Positions 1-12,200 of a stretch of 44,272 nucleotides of DNA are shown here, piece after piece. Position numbers and translations under genes: made by a program. The notes under the pieces were generated by a model. It searched no databases, was not told the origin of the DNA, and saw only the letters and a list, made by a program, of their open reading frames with translations. How positions within the stretch are numbered: the first letter of the stretch is position 1; each line of letters opens with the position of its first letter. The DNA comes from Halochromatium glycolicum (GTDB lineage Bacteria > Pseudomonadota > Gammaproteobacteria > Chromatiales > Chromatiaceae): NCBI RefSeq assembly GCF_016584085.1, contig NZ_NRSJ01000046.1:1-44272 (forward strand). The letters are read 5' to 3'.

Positions 1-2475
1 GGCCGCGGCGGCGAGCCGCTGCCGGACCCGACCGGGCTGCGCGATGCCCTGACGCGCACCCAGGCCGCGGCGCAGTTCGCGGCCCGGCTGCCGGAGCTCG
101 AGGCCGACCTCGCCGCGGCCGGCCGCGACTGTGCGCTCCGCCATCAGCTGCTGCCTGGGGCGCCGGCGGACCCTGCCGGCGCCTGTGCCCTGTCCGTGCC
201 ATCGGCGGCGGCGCTGCGGCAGTTCGCTGACGAGGAGGCGGCCATCGCCAAGGACTTGGCGGCGGCCGAGGACGGCGCTGCGGCCGCGCAGGCACGCGAG
301 CGTCAAGCCGCAGCCGAGTTGGCCCGGCTGGAGCGGCGCGGCGCGCTACCGACCGAGCACGACCTGGAACAGGCGCGAGCGCACCGCGACCGCACCTGGG
401 CCCGGGTCGTCGCCGTCTGGCGGGATGGTGCGTCCGATGCCGATGCCGATGCCGATGCCGATGCCGATGCTGGTGCTGGTGCTGGTGCTGGTGCCGGAGG
501 TGATACCGGTGGCGAAGGCTTGGCTGAGACCTATCCGGCCAGCGTCCGCGCCGCTGACGAGATCGCCGACCGGCTGCGCGCCGAGGCGGATGCGGTCGCC
601 CAGGCGCAGACCCTGCGCGAGCAGCAACGCAGCGCTGCCGACGATGCCGCTGATGCACGGCGGGTCCGCGCCGAGGCCGAGACCGCGCGCGCCGACTGGC
701 AACACCGTTGGCACGCCGCCTGGGCATCCTGCGGACTGACGCCCGCCACGCCCCAGGAGATGCTGGAGTGGCGCGATCGCTGGCTGGAGCTGCGCGCCGC
801 CTTCGCGAGCTGGCAGACGGCCGACGCCGAGCTGGCGCGCGCGCGCGCCGCGCTGGACGAGGCGATCGGGCTGTTGCGCCCGCTGCTGCCGGTGCCGTCC
901 GGGCCTGAAGGGCAGACAGGGCAGGCCAGGCCGGCAGAGCATGCCGGGCGCGCCGGTCGGACCGATCAGGCCGGGCAGGCCGATCAGACCGGGCAGGCCG
1001 GGCACGCCGGGCAGGCCGGGCAGACCGGGCAGACCGGGCAGGCCGGGCAGGCCGGGCAGGAACGGCAGGTCGACGGGCATCTCCCGAGCCTGCGCGCCCT
1101 AGCCGAGCGCGCGGTGCGGGCCGCTGATGAGGCGCGCGGTGCCCGCGAACAGCTCCTGGAGCGCCAGCGCGGGCTGCATGAGGAGCTTGCTGCATTGGAG
1201 TCGGAAGCGCCGGCGCTGGAGCAGGCCGAGGCCGATGCGCATGCGCGCTGGCAGGAACGCTGCCGGCGGCTCGGGCTGCCGGTCGAGGCGACCATCGCGA
1301 CTGTGCTCGCGCTCTTGGAGCGTCGCCAGGCGCTGGTCGGACGCTATGACCGCTGGCACGCGCTGGGCGAGACCCTGGCGCGCAGACAACAGGACATCGC
1401 CGATTACGCGACCCGGGTGCATGGGCTCGCCGACGCGCTGGCGCTGCCGGGTGGCGCCGTCGAGGCGCGGGAGGCGGCGTTGTGGCAGGCGCTGTATGAG
1501 GCCCGAGCCCACAAGGTGCGCCAGGACGAGGCCCGGCGCGATCTGAACGAGGCGCAGGAACGGCGACCCACGGCACGTGCCGAGCTGGATCAGGCCGAGC
1601 AGGAACTGGCCGCGCAGCTCGCCCGCGCCGAGGGCGGCGACGAGGCGGCGCTGACGGGGCTCTTGGACGGGCTGAAGCGCCGGCACGCGATCGACAGCGA
1701 GATCGAGCGCCGGCGCCAGGCGCTGCATCCCTGGGCGCGCGGCGAGCCCTTGGATGCCTTCATCGAGCGGGTGCGCGCCGAGGATGCCGATGCGCTGGCC
1801 GCCGAGCGCGATGGGCTCGATCAGGCGATCGCGAGCCTGCAACAGGAACGGGATCAGGCGCTGCATGCGCTGCACGAGGCCAATATCGAGAAGGCCCGGC
1901 TGGAACAGGCCGGTCTCGACGCCGCTGCGCACCTGCAGGACGCCAAGAACACCGCCGCGCGCATCCGCCGCGACGCCCACCGTTATCTGCGCCTGCAGCT
2001 CGCGGTGCAGCTGCTGCGCGATCAGATCGAGCGCTTCCGGCGCGAGAGTCAAGGGCCGCTGCTGAGCCGTGCCGGCGCGTTGTTCAGGCAGGCGACCGAC
2101 GGCAGCTTCGATGGACTCGGTACCGCGTTCGCCGGGGACGACACGCCGGTGCTGGTCGGGCGACGCGGTGAGGCCGAGGTCGGCGTCGAGGGCATGAGCG
2201 ACGGCACGCGCGACCAGCTCTATCTGGCGCTGCGCATCGCCGCGATCGAGCGCCATCTGGAGCAGCATGCGCCGATGCCGCTGGTCCTCGACGACCTCCT
2301 GATGACCTTCGACGACCGCCGCTGCCGCGCGATCCTGCCGATCCTGCGCGAGCTGGCCGGCAAGACCCAGGTGTTGCTCTTCACCCATCATCGCCATCTC
2401 GGTGAGCTGGCGCAGGACGCGCTCGGCGACGACGGCTTTCAGCGCCACGAGCTGCGCGACCGGCGTCTGGGATGA
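1..2475 (+). CDS. YhaN-like AAA ATPase (SMC/Rad50 type), 5' end outside window
   Basis: The reading frame is open from base 1 with no stop, so the 5' end lies outside the window; 824 residues are visible. The body is Ala/Glu/Arg-rich and predicted to be long coiled coil. The C-terminus carries an ABC-type ATPase half site: signature-like GMSDGTRDQLYLALR (bases about 2191-2235), Walker B MPLVLDDLLMTFDD (about 2275-2316) and an H-loop LLFTHHRHL (about 2377-2403). This order matches the C-terminal half of YhaN/SbcC-like ATPases; the Walker A half would be upstream. Family members usually pair with a YhaO/SbcD-type metallophosphoesterase and act on DNA ends; that partner would be expected upstream and is not visible. 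Oddities are two in-frame tandem repeats (436-495 and about 910-1060), which insert Asp-Ala/Gly-Ala and Gly-Gln-Ala/Thr tracts into the coiled-coil region. The GTG at 196 is not a convincing start because coding-like sequence continues upstream. Confidence 0.85.
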   Translation, partial: GRGGEPLPDPTGLRDALTRTQAAAQFAARLPELEADLAAAGRDCALRHQLLPGAPADPAGACALSVPSAAALRQFADEEAAIAKDLAAAEDGAAAAQARERQAAAELARLERRGALPTEHDLEQARAHRDRTWARVVAVWRDGASDADADADADADAGAGAGAGAGGDTGGEGLAETYPASVRAADEIADRLRAEADAVAQAQTLREQQRSAADDAADARRVRAEAETARADWQHRWHAAWASCGLTPATPQEMLEWRDRWLELRAAFASWQTADAELARARAALDEAIGLLRPLLPVPSGPEGQTGQARPAEHAGRAGRTDQAGQADQTGQAGHAGQAGQTGQTGQAGQAGQERQVDGHLPSLRALAERAVRAADEARGAREQLLERQRGLHEELAALESEAPALEQAEADAHARWQERCRRLGLPVEATIATVLALLERRQALVGRYDRWHALGETLARRQQDIADYATRVHGLADALALPGGAVEAREAALWQALYEARAHKVRQDEARRDLNEAQERRPTARAELDQAEQELAAQLARAEGGDEAALTGLLDGLKRRHAIDSEIERRRQALHPWARGEPLDAFIERVRAEDADALAAERDGLDQAIASLQQERDQALHALHEANIEKARLEQAGLDAAAHLQDAKNTAARIRRDAHRYLRLQLAVQLLRDQIERFRRESQGPLLSRAGALFRQATDGSFDGLGTAFAGDDTPVLVGRRGEAEVGVEGMSDGTRDQLYLALRIAAIERHLEQHAPMPLVLDDLLMTFDDRRCRAILPILRELAGKTQVLLFTHHRHLGELAQDALGDDGFQRHELRDRRLG
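436..495 (+). repeat. 6-bp in-frame tandem repeat inside the YhaN-like gene
   Basis: About five copies of GATGCC are followed by about five of GGTGCT/GCC. They encode a (Asp-Ala)n then (Gly-Ala)n tract. The unit length keeps the frame whatever the copy number. Confidence 0.9.
910..1062 (+). repeat. 9-bp in-frame tandem repeat (Gly-Gln-Ala/Thr)
   Basis: Degenerate copies of GGGCAGGCC or GGGCAGACC run for about 150 bases and put glycine at nearly every third residue, giving a collagen-like composition in the middle of a coiled-coil ATPase. Confidence 0.85.
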
Positions 2476-2657
2476 TGAGCGCCGGCCGGCTCGACGTGCG
2501 CCGCAGCCTCTAGCGCCCTGTCCTCGTGGCGGCGCCCCGAGGCAGAGCGGTCCTGGACATTCCGGCGAGAGCGCGATTACCCTTGGGGTCATATTTGATC
2601 GCATGCTGGTCTGTCAGGCGATCGCCGGTCAGGCCGTGATTCAGGGGTAATCGGTTC

Positions 2658-3638
2658 GTGGATCTGATTCCGGCCTTATTGGCCATCGTCGGCGGCTTTG
2701 CGCTGCTGGTCTGGAGCGCCGATCGCTTCGTCGACGGGGCGGCGGCGACCGCCGGACATGCGGGCATGCCGTCGTTGGTGATCGGGATGGTGATCGTCGG
2801 CTTCGGCACCTCGGCGCCGGAGATGGTGGTCTCGGCGATGGCGGCGCTGGACGGGAATCCCGACCTGGCCCTCGGCAATGCGCTCGGCTCCAACATCGTC
2901 AATACCGGGCTGGTGCTCGGTGTAACGGCTCTGGTCGCGCCGATCGTCGTGCACTCGAAGATCATCCGGCGTGAGCTGCCGCTGTTGTTCGGCATCGGCC
3001 TCGCTGCCGGCATCCTGTTCTGGGATGGCGCGTTGACACGTCCCGAGTCGCTGCTCTTGCTGTTGGGCTTCTTCGCGCTGATCGGTTGGAGCCTGGTCGC
3101 GGCGCTGCGCGGCCATGGTGACGCGCTGGAAGCCGAAACCGTTCAAGAGCTCGAGTCGCACGCGATGACGCTCGGTCGGGCCCTCTTCTGGCTCGCCGCC
3201 GGGCTGGTGCTGCTGATCGTCAGCTCCCGGGGCCTGGTCTGGGGGGCGGTCAACGTCGCTCAGACCCTCGGGGTCAGCGATCTCGTCATCGGCCTCACGA
3301 TCGTCGCGCTCGGAACCTCGTTACCGGAGCTGGCCGCATCGGTGATGGCCGCGCGCAAGGGCGAGCATGACATCGCGCTCGGCAATCTGGTCGGCTCCAA
3401 CATGTTCAACCTGCTGGCGGTCGTCGGTATCGCCGGCGTCATCATGCCGATGCCGACCCTGGCGCCCGCGATCCTGACCCGCGACTGGCCGGTGATGATG
3501 GGGCTGATCGCGGCGTTGTTCGTGATGGCCTATGGCTTCCGCGGGCAAGGGCGCATCAACCGCCTCGAGGGCGCGCTGCTGGTGCTCGCGTTCGTCGCCT
3601 ACAACACCTGGCTGGTGGCGTCGGTCATGACGGGGTGA
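2658..3638 (+). CDS. Calcium/sodium antiporter, CaCA family (YrbG-like)
   Basis: This 326-residue inner-membrane protein should exchange Ca2+ for Na+ or H+. It has the two-fold internal repeat of the CaCA family. The first alpha repeat reads GFGTSAPEMVVS then GNALGSNIVN. The second reads ALGTSLPELAAS then GNLVGSNMFN. These Glu- and Asn-containing motifs form the ion-binding sites in known family structures. About ten hydrophobic segments are visible, with a polar loop (HGDALEAETVQELESH) between the halves, as expected. The start is a GTG preceded by AGGGGT at about 2643. Length is normal for YrbG/CaxA-type exchangers. It is convergent with glgA and seems to stand alone. Confidence 0.93.
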   Translation: MDLIPALLAIVGGFALLVWSADRFVDGAAATAGHAGMPSLVIGMVIVGFGTSAPEMVVSAMAALDGNPDLALGNALGSNIVNTGLVLGVTALVAPIVVHSKIIRRELPLLFGIGLAAGILFWDGALTRPESLLLLLGFFALIGWSLVAALRGHGDALEAETVQELESHAMTLGRALFWLAAGLVLLIVSSRGLVWGAVNVAQTLGVSDLVIGLTIVALGTSLPELAASVMAARKGEHDIALGNLVGSNMFNLLAVVGIAGVIMPMPTLAPAILTRDWPVMMGLIAALFVMAYGFRGQGRINRLEGALLVLAFVAYNTWLVASVMTG

Positions 3639-3653
3639 ATCGGCTGTTGGGAT

Positions 3654-3692
3654 CGCCCGATGTCCTCCGTTCGTTTCGGCGGTCATCGGGCG
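3654..3692. terminator. Hairpin between convergent antiporter and glgA genes
   Basis: CGCCCGATG (3654-3662) pairs perfectly with CATCGGGCG (3684-3692) around a loop that is itself partly paired. It sits between two convergent stop codons and could serve both strands. No strong T tract follows. Confidence 0.5.
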
Positions 3693-3715
3693 CTTGCTTG
3701 GCCTCGAGTCGCGGC

Positions 3716-6031
3716 TCAGCGGTCGCGAATGAAGTCGTAGATGTTCAGGTAGTCCTGCCCCGGGTAGTTCCAGGAGTAGTCGGCGCGCATCGCGTTCTTG
3801 ATCAGCTCACGGAAGTGATCCGGATACTGGTAGTAGCAGTCGATCGCGCGGATGAGCGCCGATTCCAGACCGGGCACGTCGTAGTTGTCGAAGCGGTAGC
3901 CGTTGCGCTGGTGCAGCGGGCGGTCCGAGTAGTCCTTGTCGAAGACGGTGTCGGCGAGGCCGCCGACGGTGCGAACGACCGGGATGGTGCCATAGCGCAG
4001 CGCGATCAGCTGGGTCAGGCCGCAGGGCTCGAACTGGCTCGGCACCAGCATGATGTCGGCGCCGGCGTAGATCAGGTGCGAGAGGTCCTCGTCGAAGCCG
4101 ATCTCGAGGTGGCAGTCGGGGCTCTCGTTGAGCATGTGCTTGAGGCCCCAGAAGTCGTTGTTGATGCTGGGGTCGGGGCTCGAGCCGAGCAGCACGAACT
4201 GGGCGCCGTGCTCGAGTGTCGAGAAGATCGCATGGCGCACCAGCTCGAGTCCCTTCTGCGGGTCGAGCCGGCCGATGAAGGCGACGATCGGCTTCTCGTT
4301 GTCGGCCAGCATCAGCCGCTGGCGCAGCGCGCGCTTGTTGTCGTACTTGGCATCGATGCTGTCGAGGCCGTAGCGCACTGGGATGTAGCGGTCGACCTCT
4401 GGGTTCCAGACGTCGTAGTCGATCCCGTTGACGACGCCGCCATACTTCATGTGATGGGTATGGAGGGTCGGCTCGAGGCCGAACCCCTGGCCCTGGTCCT
4501 TCGTCTCGAAGGCGTAGCGCGGCGAGACCGTCGTGACGAAGTTCGAGTAGACGACCCCGCCCTTGAGCAGATTCAGCGCGTTCTTGTGCCGGTTGTCGCC
4601 CATCCGGTGCCAGTCGAAGAAGCGCTCGGGCTGGTGCAGGCCGGTGGCGCGCAATAGCTCGCCGCCGGTGACGCCTTGATGCTTGAAGTTGTGGATGGTC
4701 AGGCAGGCGCGCGGGTGGGTCATCCCGAGGCGCTGGTAGAACTCGTACAGGAATACCGGGACCAGCGCGGTCTGCCAGTCGTGGCAGTGGATGATGTCCG
4801 GGTGCTTGCCGGCCTGCCACAGGAACTCGATCGCGGCGCGCGAGAAGAACGCGAAGCGCAGGATGTCGTCATTGAAGCCGTAGACGCTGCCGCGATTGAA
4901 GAAGTTGTCATGCGAATGCGGCTCGATGAAGAAGCACTTGCGGTCATGGACAAAGCCGAAATAGACGGTGCAATGGATCGCGCCGTCGTACCAGGGCACC
5001 CAGAGGTCGTTGTAGACCGGATGCAGCTCGAAGATGTGGTCGTAGCGCAGGTTGTCGTACTTCGGCAGGATGATCTCGACGTGATTGCCGCGGATCGCGA
5101 GCTCGCGGCTGAGCCCGAAGACCACATCGGCAAGCCCGCCGATCTTGGCGATCGGCGCCATCTCCGGGGTGATATGGACGATGAACAGGCTCGGTCGCGG
5201 CGGGTGATGGACCGCCGGTGGTTCCGGTTCAGGCTCCCGCTGAGACTCGGGCTCGGCCGAGATTGGCTCGATGGTTGGCGCCTCTGGTAAGCGCGCCTCT
5301 AGTGAACGTTCGTCTGGTGAACGTGCCTCTGTTGAACGTGCCTCTGGTGAGCGTGCCTCTGGTGAGCGTGCCTCTGGTGAGCGCGCCTCTGGTGAGCGCG
5401 CCTCTGGGGGAAGCGGCTCGGGCGCCTCGTCGGTTGGACTCGACTCGCCGGGTTGCGGCTCGGATGCCGGTGGCGGCGTCGGCTGCACTAGGGCCTCGTC
5501 GGCGCGCGCCTCGGTGTGCCCTGGCGTGCGCGGTGCCTGAGGCGCCTTGCCGGTCGCGGATCGTTCGCCTGCACTGGTAGTCGATACCGTGGCGGTCGAC
5601 TGCTTGTCCTCTTGGTCAGGACGCCCGGTCGAGGGTTGGTCTTCAGCGCCCTGATCGGGGCTGTCGGCGTTGCTCGCCGCTTGCGTGGCAGCCGTTTTGG
5701 TATCCGGCGCAGCTCCTGGTGCAGAAGAGGGCTGCGCGGCGGCGGTTCCGCTCTGTGCCCTTGGCCTGTCGGGCGATGACCCGGTCGCGCCGGTCGCGCT
5801 GTTCGAAGCCGAAGCCGAAGCCGAAGCCGAAGCCGAAGCCGAAGCCGAATCAGAGGTCGACGCCCTGGTCGCCGTCGGCTGCTCGGCTTGCTCGACGCCC
5901 ACCTTCTTGGTTGTCTTGGCGGTGGGCTTCGCTGAGGTCTTCTTGCTGGCCGGACTCGAAGCCGTGGTGTTATGACGCTTTGCGCCTGCCGATGCCTTGG
6001 TCTTTTTGGTCGTGGTTGGCTTTTTTGCCAT
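3716..6031 (-). CDS. glgA: Glycogen synthase (ADP-glucose, GT5) with long disordered N-terminal tail
   Basis: The protein should transfer glucose from ADP-glucose to the growing alpha-1,4-glucan. It has 771 residues against about 480 for typical GlgA. The catalytic part starts near residue 281 and has the KxGGL site (Lys296 in AKIGGLADVV), a central HCHDWQTALVPVF segment, and the E-x7-E retaining GT motif FEPCGLTQLIALRYG (first Glu about 668) followed by GGLADTVFD. The first 280 residues are low complexity: a Lys/Thr/Ala-rich start resembling histone H1 or AlgP tails, a Ser-Ala tract, and a Pro-Glu-Ala-Arg-Ser repeat. ATG at 6031 has AGGTGA seven bases upstream. It lies 133 bases downstream of glgB on the same strand, so a glgBA operon is likely. 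The tail has no assigned function; a tether or condensate-forming role is speculation. Confidence 0.93.
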   Translation of the reverse strand: MAKKPTTTKKTKASAGAKRHNTTASSPASKKTSAKPTAKTTKKVGVEQAEQPTATRASTSDSASASASASASASASNSATGATGSSPDRPRAQSGTAAAQPSSAPGAAPDTKTAATQAASNADSPDQGAEDQPSTGRPDQEDKQSTATVSTTSAGERSATGKAPQAPRTPGHTEARADEALVQPTPPPASEPQPGESSPTDEAPEPLPPEARSPEARSPEARSPEARSPEARSTEARSPDERSLEARLPEAPTIEPISAEPESQREPEPEPPAVHHPPRPSLFIVHITPEMAPIAKIGGLADVVFGLSRELAIRGNHVEIILPKYDNLRYDHIFELHPVYNDLWVPWYDGAIHCTVYFGFVHDRKCFFIEPHSHDNFFNRGSVYGFNDDILRFAFFSRAAIEFLWQAGKHPDIIHCHDWQTALVPVFLYEFYQRLGMTHPRACLTIHNFKHQGVTGGELLRATGLHQPERFFDWHRMGDNRHKNALNLLKGGVVYSNFVTTVSPRYAFETKDQGQGFGLEPTLHTHHMKYGGVVNGIDYDVWNPEVDRYIPVRYGLDSIDAKYDNKRALRQRLMLADNEKPIVAFIGRLDPQKGLELVRHAIFSTLEHGAQFVLLGSSPDPSINNDFWGLKHMLNESPDCHLEIGFDEDLSHLIYAGADIMLVPSQFEPCGLTQLIALRYGTIPVVRTVGGLADTVFDKDYSDRPLHQRNGYRFDNYDVPGLESALIRAIDCYYQYPDHFRELIKNAMRADYSWNYPGQDYLNIYDFIRDR
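5280..5409 (-). repeat. 15-bp in-frame tandem repeat in glgA (Pro-Glu-Ala-Arg-Ser)
   Basis: On the + strand the unit is GCCTCTGGTGAGCGT. Some five near-perfect copies are flanked by degenerate ones. Read on the minus strand it gives the pentapeptide PEARS within the GlgA N-terminal tail. Confidence 0.9.
5805..5849 (-). repeat. 6-bp in-frame tandem repeat in glgA (Ser-Ala)
   Basis: About seven copies of GAAGCC on the + strand encode an alternating Ser-Ala run on the minus strand. Confidence 0.9.
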
Positions 6032-6164
6032 CGCTGCTCACCTGCGCGATCGGGATGGGATCGGATGCTCTAACTGGCTACGTACCTCTGGAAACGGGCT
6101 GATGCTTGGTTGCACCAGGGGTTCGCCAGGTGTTGGCCCAATGCCGCCGGGCACACGGCCGCAC

Positions 6165-8423
<2,259 letters not shown>

Positions 8424-8732
8424 GCGGGTGTCTGTCTCCGTGCGTGGTCTGGTCGAGGTGGCCGCGTTCGCGCAGCGAGGCCGCAGCGATGGTTGGGCCG
8501 GGTTGACGCCGCGGTCATCGGCATGATTATCGGGCATCTACCCGCAACCATGTGCGGTTTCGTGGATGCGCCGACCTGCCGCGCATGGGCTGGATCAACT
8601 CCATCAGGGAAACACCGGACTCTGACCCGGTGCAAGTGAAGTGCAATACTTGGCAGTGATCCAGTTGCGGCTCCTGAGCTCGTTCGAGCCAGTGAAGGCT
8701 GGGTCCTGATCCACTGCAGCACGAGAACATCC
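8424..8732. other. Divergent intergenic region, glgB / DJ-1-like gene
   Basis: This 309-base spacer should hold promoters for both divergent genes. The only clear structure is a small hairpin, CACCGG at 8613-8618 with CCGGTG at 8627-8632. I see no convincing operator or riboswitch, and open frames here have poor coding character. Confidence 0.5.
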
Positions 8733-9266
8733 ATGTCCGATATCTCTCAGATCGATGCCCGCATTGCGGTACTGGTCGAAGACCAATTCGAAGACCTCGA
8801 GCTCTGGTATCCGGTGCTGCGCCTGCGCGAGGCCGGCGCCGACGTGACCCTGGTCGGTCCGAGCGCCCGGACCTATCGCGGCAAGCACGGCCTCAGCGCC
8901 GATCCCCCTGTCGGCGTCGATGCGGTGAGCCCGGCCGACTTCGACGGCCTGATCATCCCCGGCGGCTACGCACCCGACCGGCTGCGGCGACACACCGAGA
9001 TCGTCGCCTTCGTCAAGGCACTGCACGAACGTGGTGCTGTGATCGGCTTCATCTGCCATGCCGGCTGGGTGATGGCCTCGGCCGGCGTCCTGAGCGGGCG
9101 GCGCTGCACCTCGTTCTTCTCCATCCGCGACGACATGGTCAACGCCGGTGCCGAATGGCTCGATGCGCCGGTCGTCGTCGACGGCAACCTGATCTCGAGC
9201 CGCAATCCGGGCGATCTGCCGCAGTTCTTGCCCGCGATCCTCGAGGCGCTAGCCGCGCGCCACTGA
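8733..9266 (+). CDS. DJ-1/PfpI family protein (glutamine amidotransferase-like fold)
   Basis: The protein has 177 residues, a normal length for PfpI/YhbO-type members. The nucleophile elbow is FICHAGW with Cys at about 108 followed by His. An N-terminal acidic cluster (VEDQFEDLELWYP) supplies the conserved Glu near the Cys. The late motif SSRNPGDLPQF matches the family's SRNPxDLP. Members are described as proteases, glyoxalase or deglycase-like enzymes, or stress chaperones; the sequence alone does not decide between these. There is no signal peptide, so it is cytoplasmic. It stands alone, divergent from glgB and convergent with the SNF2 helicase gene, with 22 bases between the stop codons. 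Confidence 0.85.
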   Translation: MSDISQIDARIAVLVEDQFEDLELWYPVLRLREAGADVTLVGPSARTYRGKHGLSADPPVGVDAVSPADFDGLIIPGGYAPDRLRRHTEIVAFVKALHERGAVIGFICHAGWVMASAGVLSGRRCTSFFSIRDDMVNAGAEWLDAPVVVDGNLISSRNPGDLPQFLPAILEALAARH

Positions 9267-9288
9267 TGGGGCTGGGCCGGTGATCGGG

Positions 9289-12200
9289 TCAGACCGCCTC
9301 GCGAGCCGGGTCGCGCTCCTGCACCAGCGCCAGCATGTCGGCATAGCTCAGGCGGCTGCTGTCGTCGGTGCCCTCGAGCAGCGCATCGGCGAGGTCGCGC
9401 TTGTTGGCGTGCAGCTGCAGGATGCGCTCCTCGATGGTGCCTTTGGCCACGAGCCGATAGATGGTCACCGGGCGCTGCTGGCCGATGCGGTGGGCGCGGT
9501 CGGAGGCCTGGTCCTCGACCGCCGGGTTCCACCAGGGGTCCATGTGGATGACGTAGTCGGCCGCGGTCAGGTTGAGCCCGGCGCCGCCGGCGCGCAGGCT
9601 GATCAGGAATAGCTCGCCGGCGCCGGACTGGAACGCAGTCACCGCGGCGCGGCGCTGCGGCTCCGGGGTGCTGCCGTCGAGGTATTGGTAGCGGATGCCG
9701 CGGGCGTCGAGGTGCGCGCGGATGAGCTTGAGGTGATCGACGAACTGGCTGAACACCAGCGCCTTGTGACGGTTCTCGATCAGCTCGTCGACGATGTCGG
9801 CGAAGGCGTCGAGCTTGCTGCTCGGCAGGGTGCTGTCGGGTAGCGCCAGGCGCGGATGGCAGCAGGCGCGGCGCAGGTGCATGATCTCGGCGAGCAGCTG
9901 CATGCGCTGCTGCCCCGGGTTGGCGTTGGGCTCACCGTCTTCGAGGCGGGCCAGGGCCTCGCGGCGCACGGCCTCGTACAGGGCCCGCTCACTGTCGCTG
10001 AGCTCGATGCTCAGCGTGATCTCGGTGCGCGGTGGCAGCTCGCTCAAGACCTCGCTCTTGAGGCGGCGCAGGATGAATGGGCGCAGCAGCTGGCGCAGTC
10101 GTGCGCGGGCGTCCTGGTCCTGGTGCTGCTCGATCGGCGTGGCGAAGCGGGCGTTGAAGGACTCCAGCGAGCCGAGCAGGCCGGGATTGATGAAGCGGAA
10201 CAGGTTCCACAGCTCGCTCAGGTGGTTCTCGATCGGCGTGCCGGTGGTGATGATCCGGAACGCGCCCGCGAGCTGCATGATGGCCTTGGAGCGCTTGGTG
10301 AGCGCGTTCTTGAACGCCTGGGCCTCGTCGGCGACGATGGTCTGCCAATGCACGCCGGCCAGGCGCTCGCCTTCGGTCTGCAACAGCCCGTAGCTGGCGA
10401 CGACGAGATCGAACGGGCCGGCCTGCGCCAGCATCGCGGTGCGGTCACCGGGGCCGAAGCGCAGCGGGCGCAGGGTCGGGGCGAAGCGCGTGGCCTCGTC
10501 CAGCCAGTTGCCGCAGACCGAGGTCGGCGCCAGTACCAGCGTCGGCCCCTCGGGGGCGCGCGACAGGATCAGCGCCAGCGCCTGGACGGTCTTGCCGAGG
10601 CCCATGTCGTCGGCGAGACAGGCGCCGGCGCCCCAGTGCGCGAGGCGGGCGAGCCAGCGGTAGCCTTCCGCCTGATAGTCGCGCAGCTCGGCCTGCAGGG
10701 TGGAGGGCAGCTGCGGGTTCAGCTCGCGAACCTCGGCGAGGCGCGCCAGCAGCTGCTCCCAGGCCGGTGACGAGGCGACCTCCATGCCATCCATCAGCTC
10801 CGCGATGGCGGGTGCCGCCAGCGGATGGAAGCGGCCGCGGTCGGTGAGACCGCGCAGGCCGTCGAGGCGACGCCGCAGCGCGGCGCTCAGGCTCAGGATC
10901 TCCTGCTCGCCCAGGCGCACGAAGCGGCCCTTGGCCTCGGTGGCGCGGGCCAGCAGCTCGCGCAGTTCCAGAACGCGGCCATCGTCGAGCTGCAGGCCGC
11001 CACCGAGCTCGAGCCAGTCCTGTTTCTGCGTCACGCTGGCGCGCAGCTGACCGACTTGGGCCTGCTCCGTCAACGCGACACGCTTGCCCTTGGGCCAGTC
11101 CAATACCACCGCATCGCCCAGGGCTTGCAGTTGCTCCAGCGCGGTCAGGGCCGCTTCCGGGTCGTCCAGCTGCCAGGTCGACGCGGTCTCGCCGGCGAGC
11201 GCTGGGCAGGCCGTCAGCAGCTGCTGCACCGCGTGGCGTTCGGCGCGCAGATCACGGGTGCAGCGCAGGGCGCGGCCATCGATCTCGGTCAACAGGGTCG
11301 CGCTGCCCTCGCCCGGGCGCAGCTGCGGGCCGGCGTCGCCGAACGGGTGCACGAACAGCTCCAGCTGCAGCCCCAGCTCCAGGCCCTGGCCGCTCGGCGT
11401 GAGGTGCAGGTGCGGGCGCGCATCGGCAGGCACCTCGGTGGCGGCGCTGCTGTCGCCGCCGCCGATATCCGAATGGACCGTCAACAGGGGTGCTACCGAG
11501 GACAGTGTCTTCAGCAGCGCCTGCTGCGATGCCTTGGGCACGGCGAGCCCGTCGGGACCGAGGATGGCCCCGATCTGCCGGTGGGAGTCGTCGAACTGGA
11601 CCAGCCGGATGCGCTGGCCGCTCTCGAGCACCGGCTGTACGCTGCGTCCTTCCTGGGGGAATGGCTCGATCTGGACCAGGATGTCCTTACTGCGATCGAT
11701 CACGCGTAGGGTAGGGCCGGCCGGCACCAGCTCCAGCGGTGTCTCATCGCCGGGGTCGGCGAGCACCAGCGGATGGCCGACAGCGGCCAGCAAGGCGCAG
11801 TCCGGGTCCAGGGTGTAGCTCTGTTGCGCCGGGCCGCCGACATAGGTCTGCTGCCGCTCGCGCACGATGCAGGCGCAGAGGGCCCGGTCGCGGGCGCTGA
11901 GGTGGGGCATCATCTCGGACTCGCTCGCCAGACGCTGCAAGGCCACGGCACGCCCTCGCGTCCAGCTGCCGCTCTTCGCGCGCTTCTGCTCGCGCGGCTC
12001 CAAGGTCGCGTAGCTGCCTTGGATCACCAGCAGCCAAACCAGACGCCGATCCTGCGACGGCTGCTCGTCCTCGGCGTTGGCCGAGTCCGACGCGAGCCGT
12101 TCCAACGCCTCGAGCGCCAGTGCCCAGGGCGGTTTGGGCTCAAGCATACCGGTCAGTGCGACCAGCTCGGGCGGCATCGAGGGCGCGGCCGGCAGTGCGC

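Noticed and set aside
346..1080. Minus-strand open frame with collagen-like Leu-Pro-Gly repeats
   Set aside because: It is the reverse reading of the Gly-Gln repeats in the YhaN-like gene, which has clear ATPase motifs on the + strand.
1099..2604. 501-codon minus-strand open frame opposite the YhaN-like gene
   Set aside because: High GC creates long antisense frames; this one covers the conserved ATPase core in reverse and has no recognisable domain.
3635..4657. 340-codon + strand open frame opposite glgA
   Set aside because: It is antisense to the conserved GT5 catalytic domain; composition is typical of a shadow frame (Val/Asp/Glu/Arg rich).
8424..8537. Upstream extension of glgB by 38 codons
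   Set aside because: The added residues have no similarity to branching enzymes, and ATG 8423 gives a normal-length protein.
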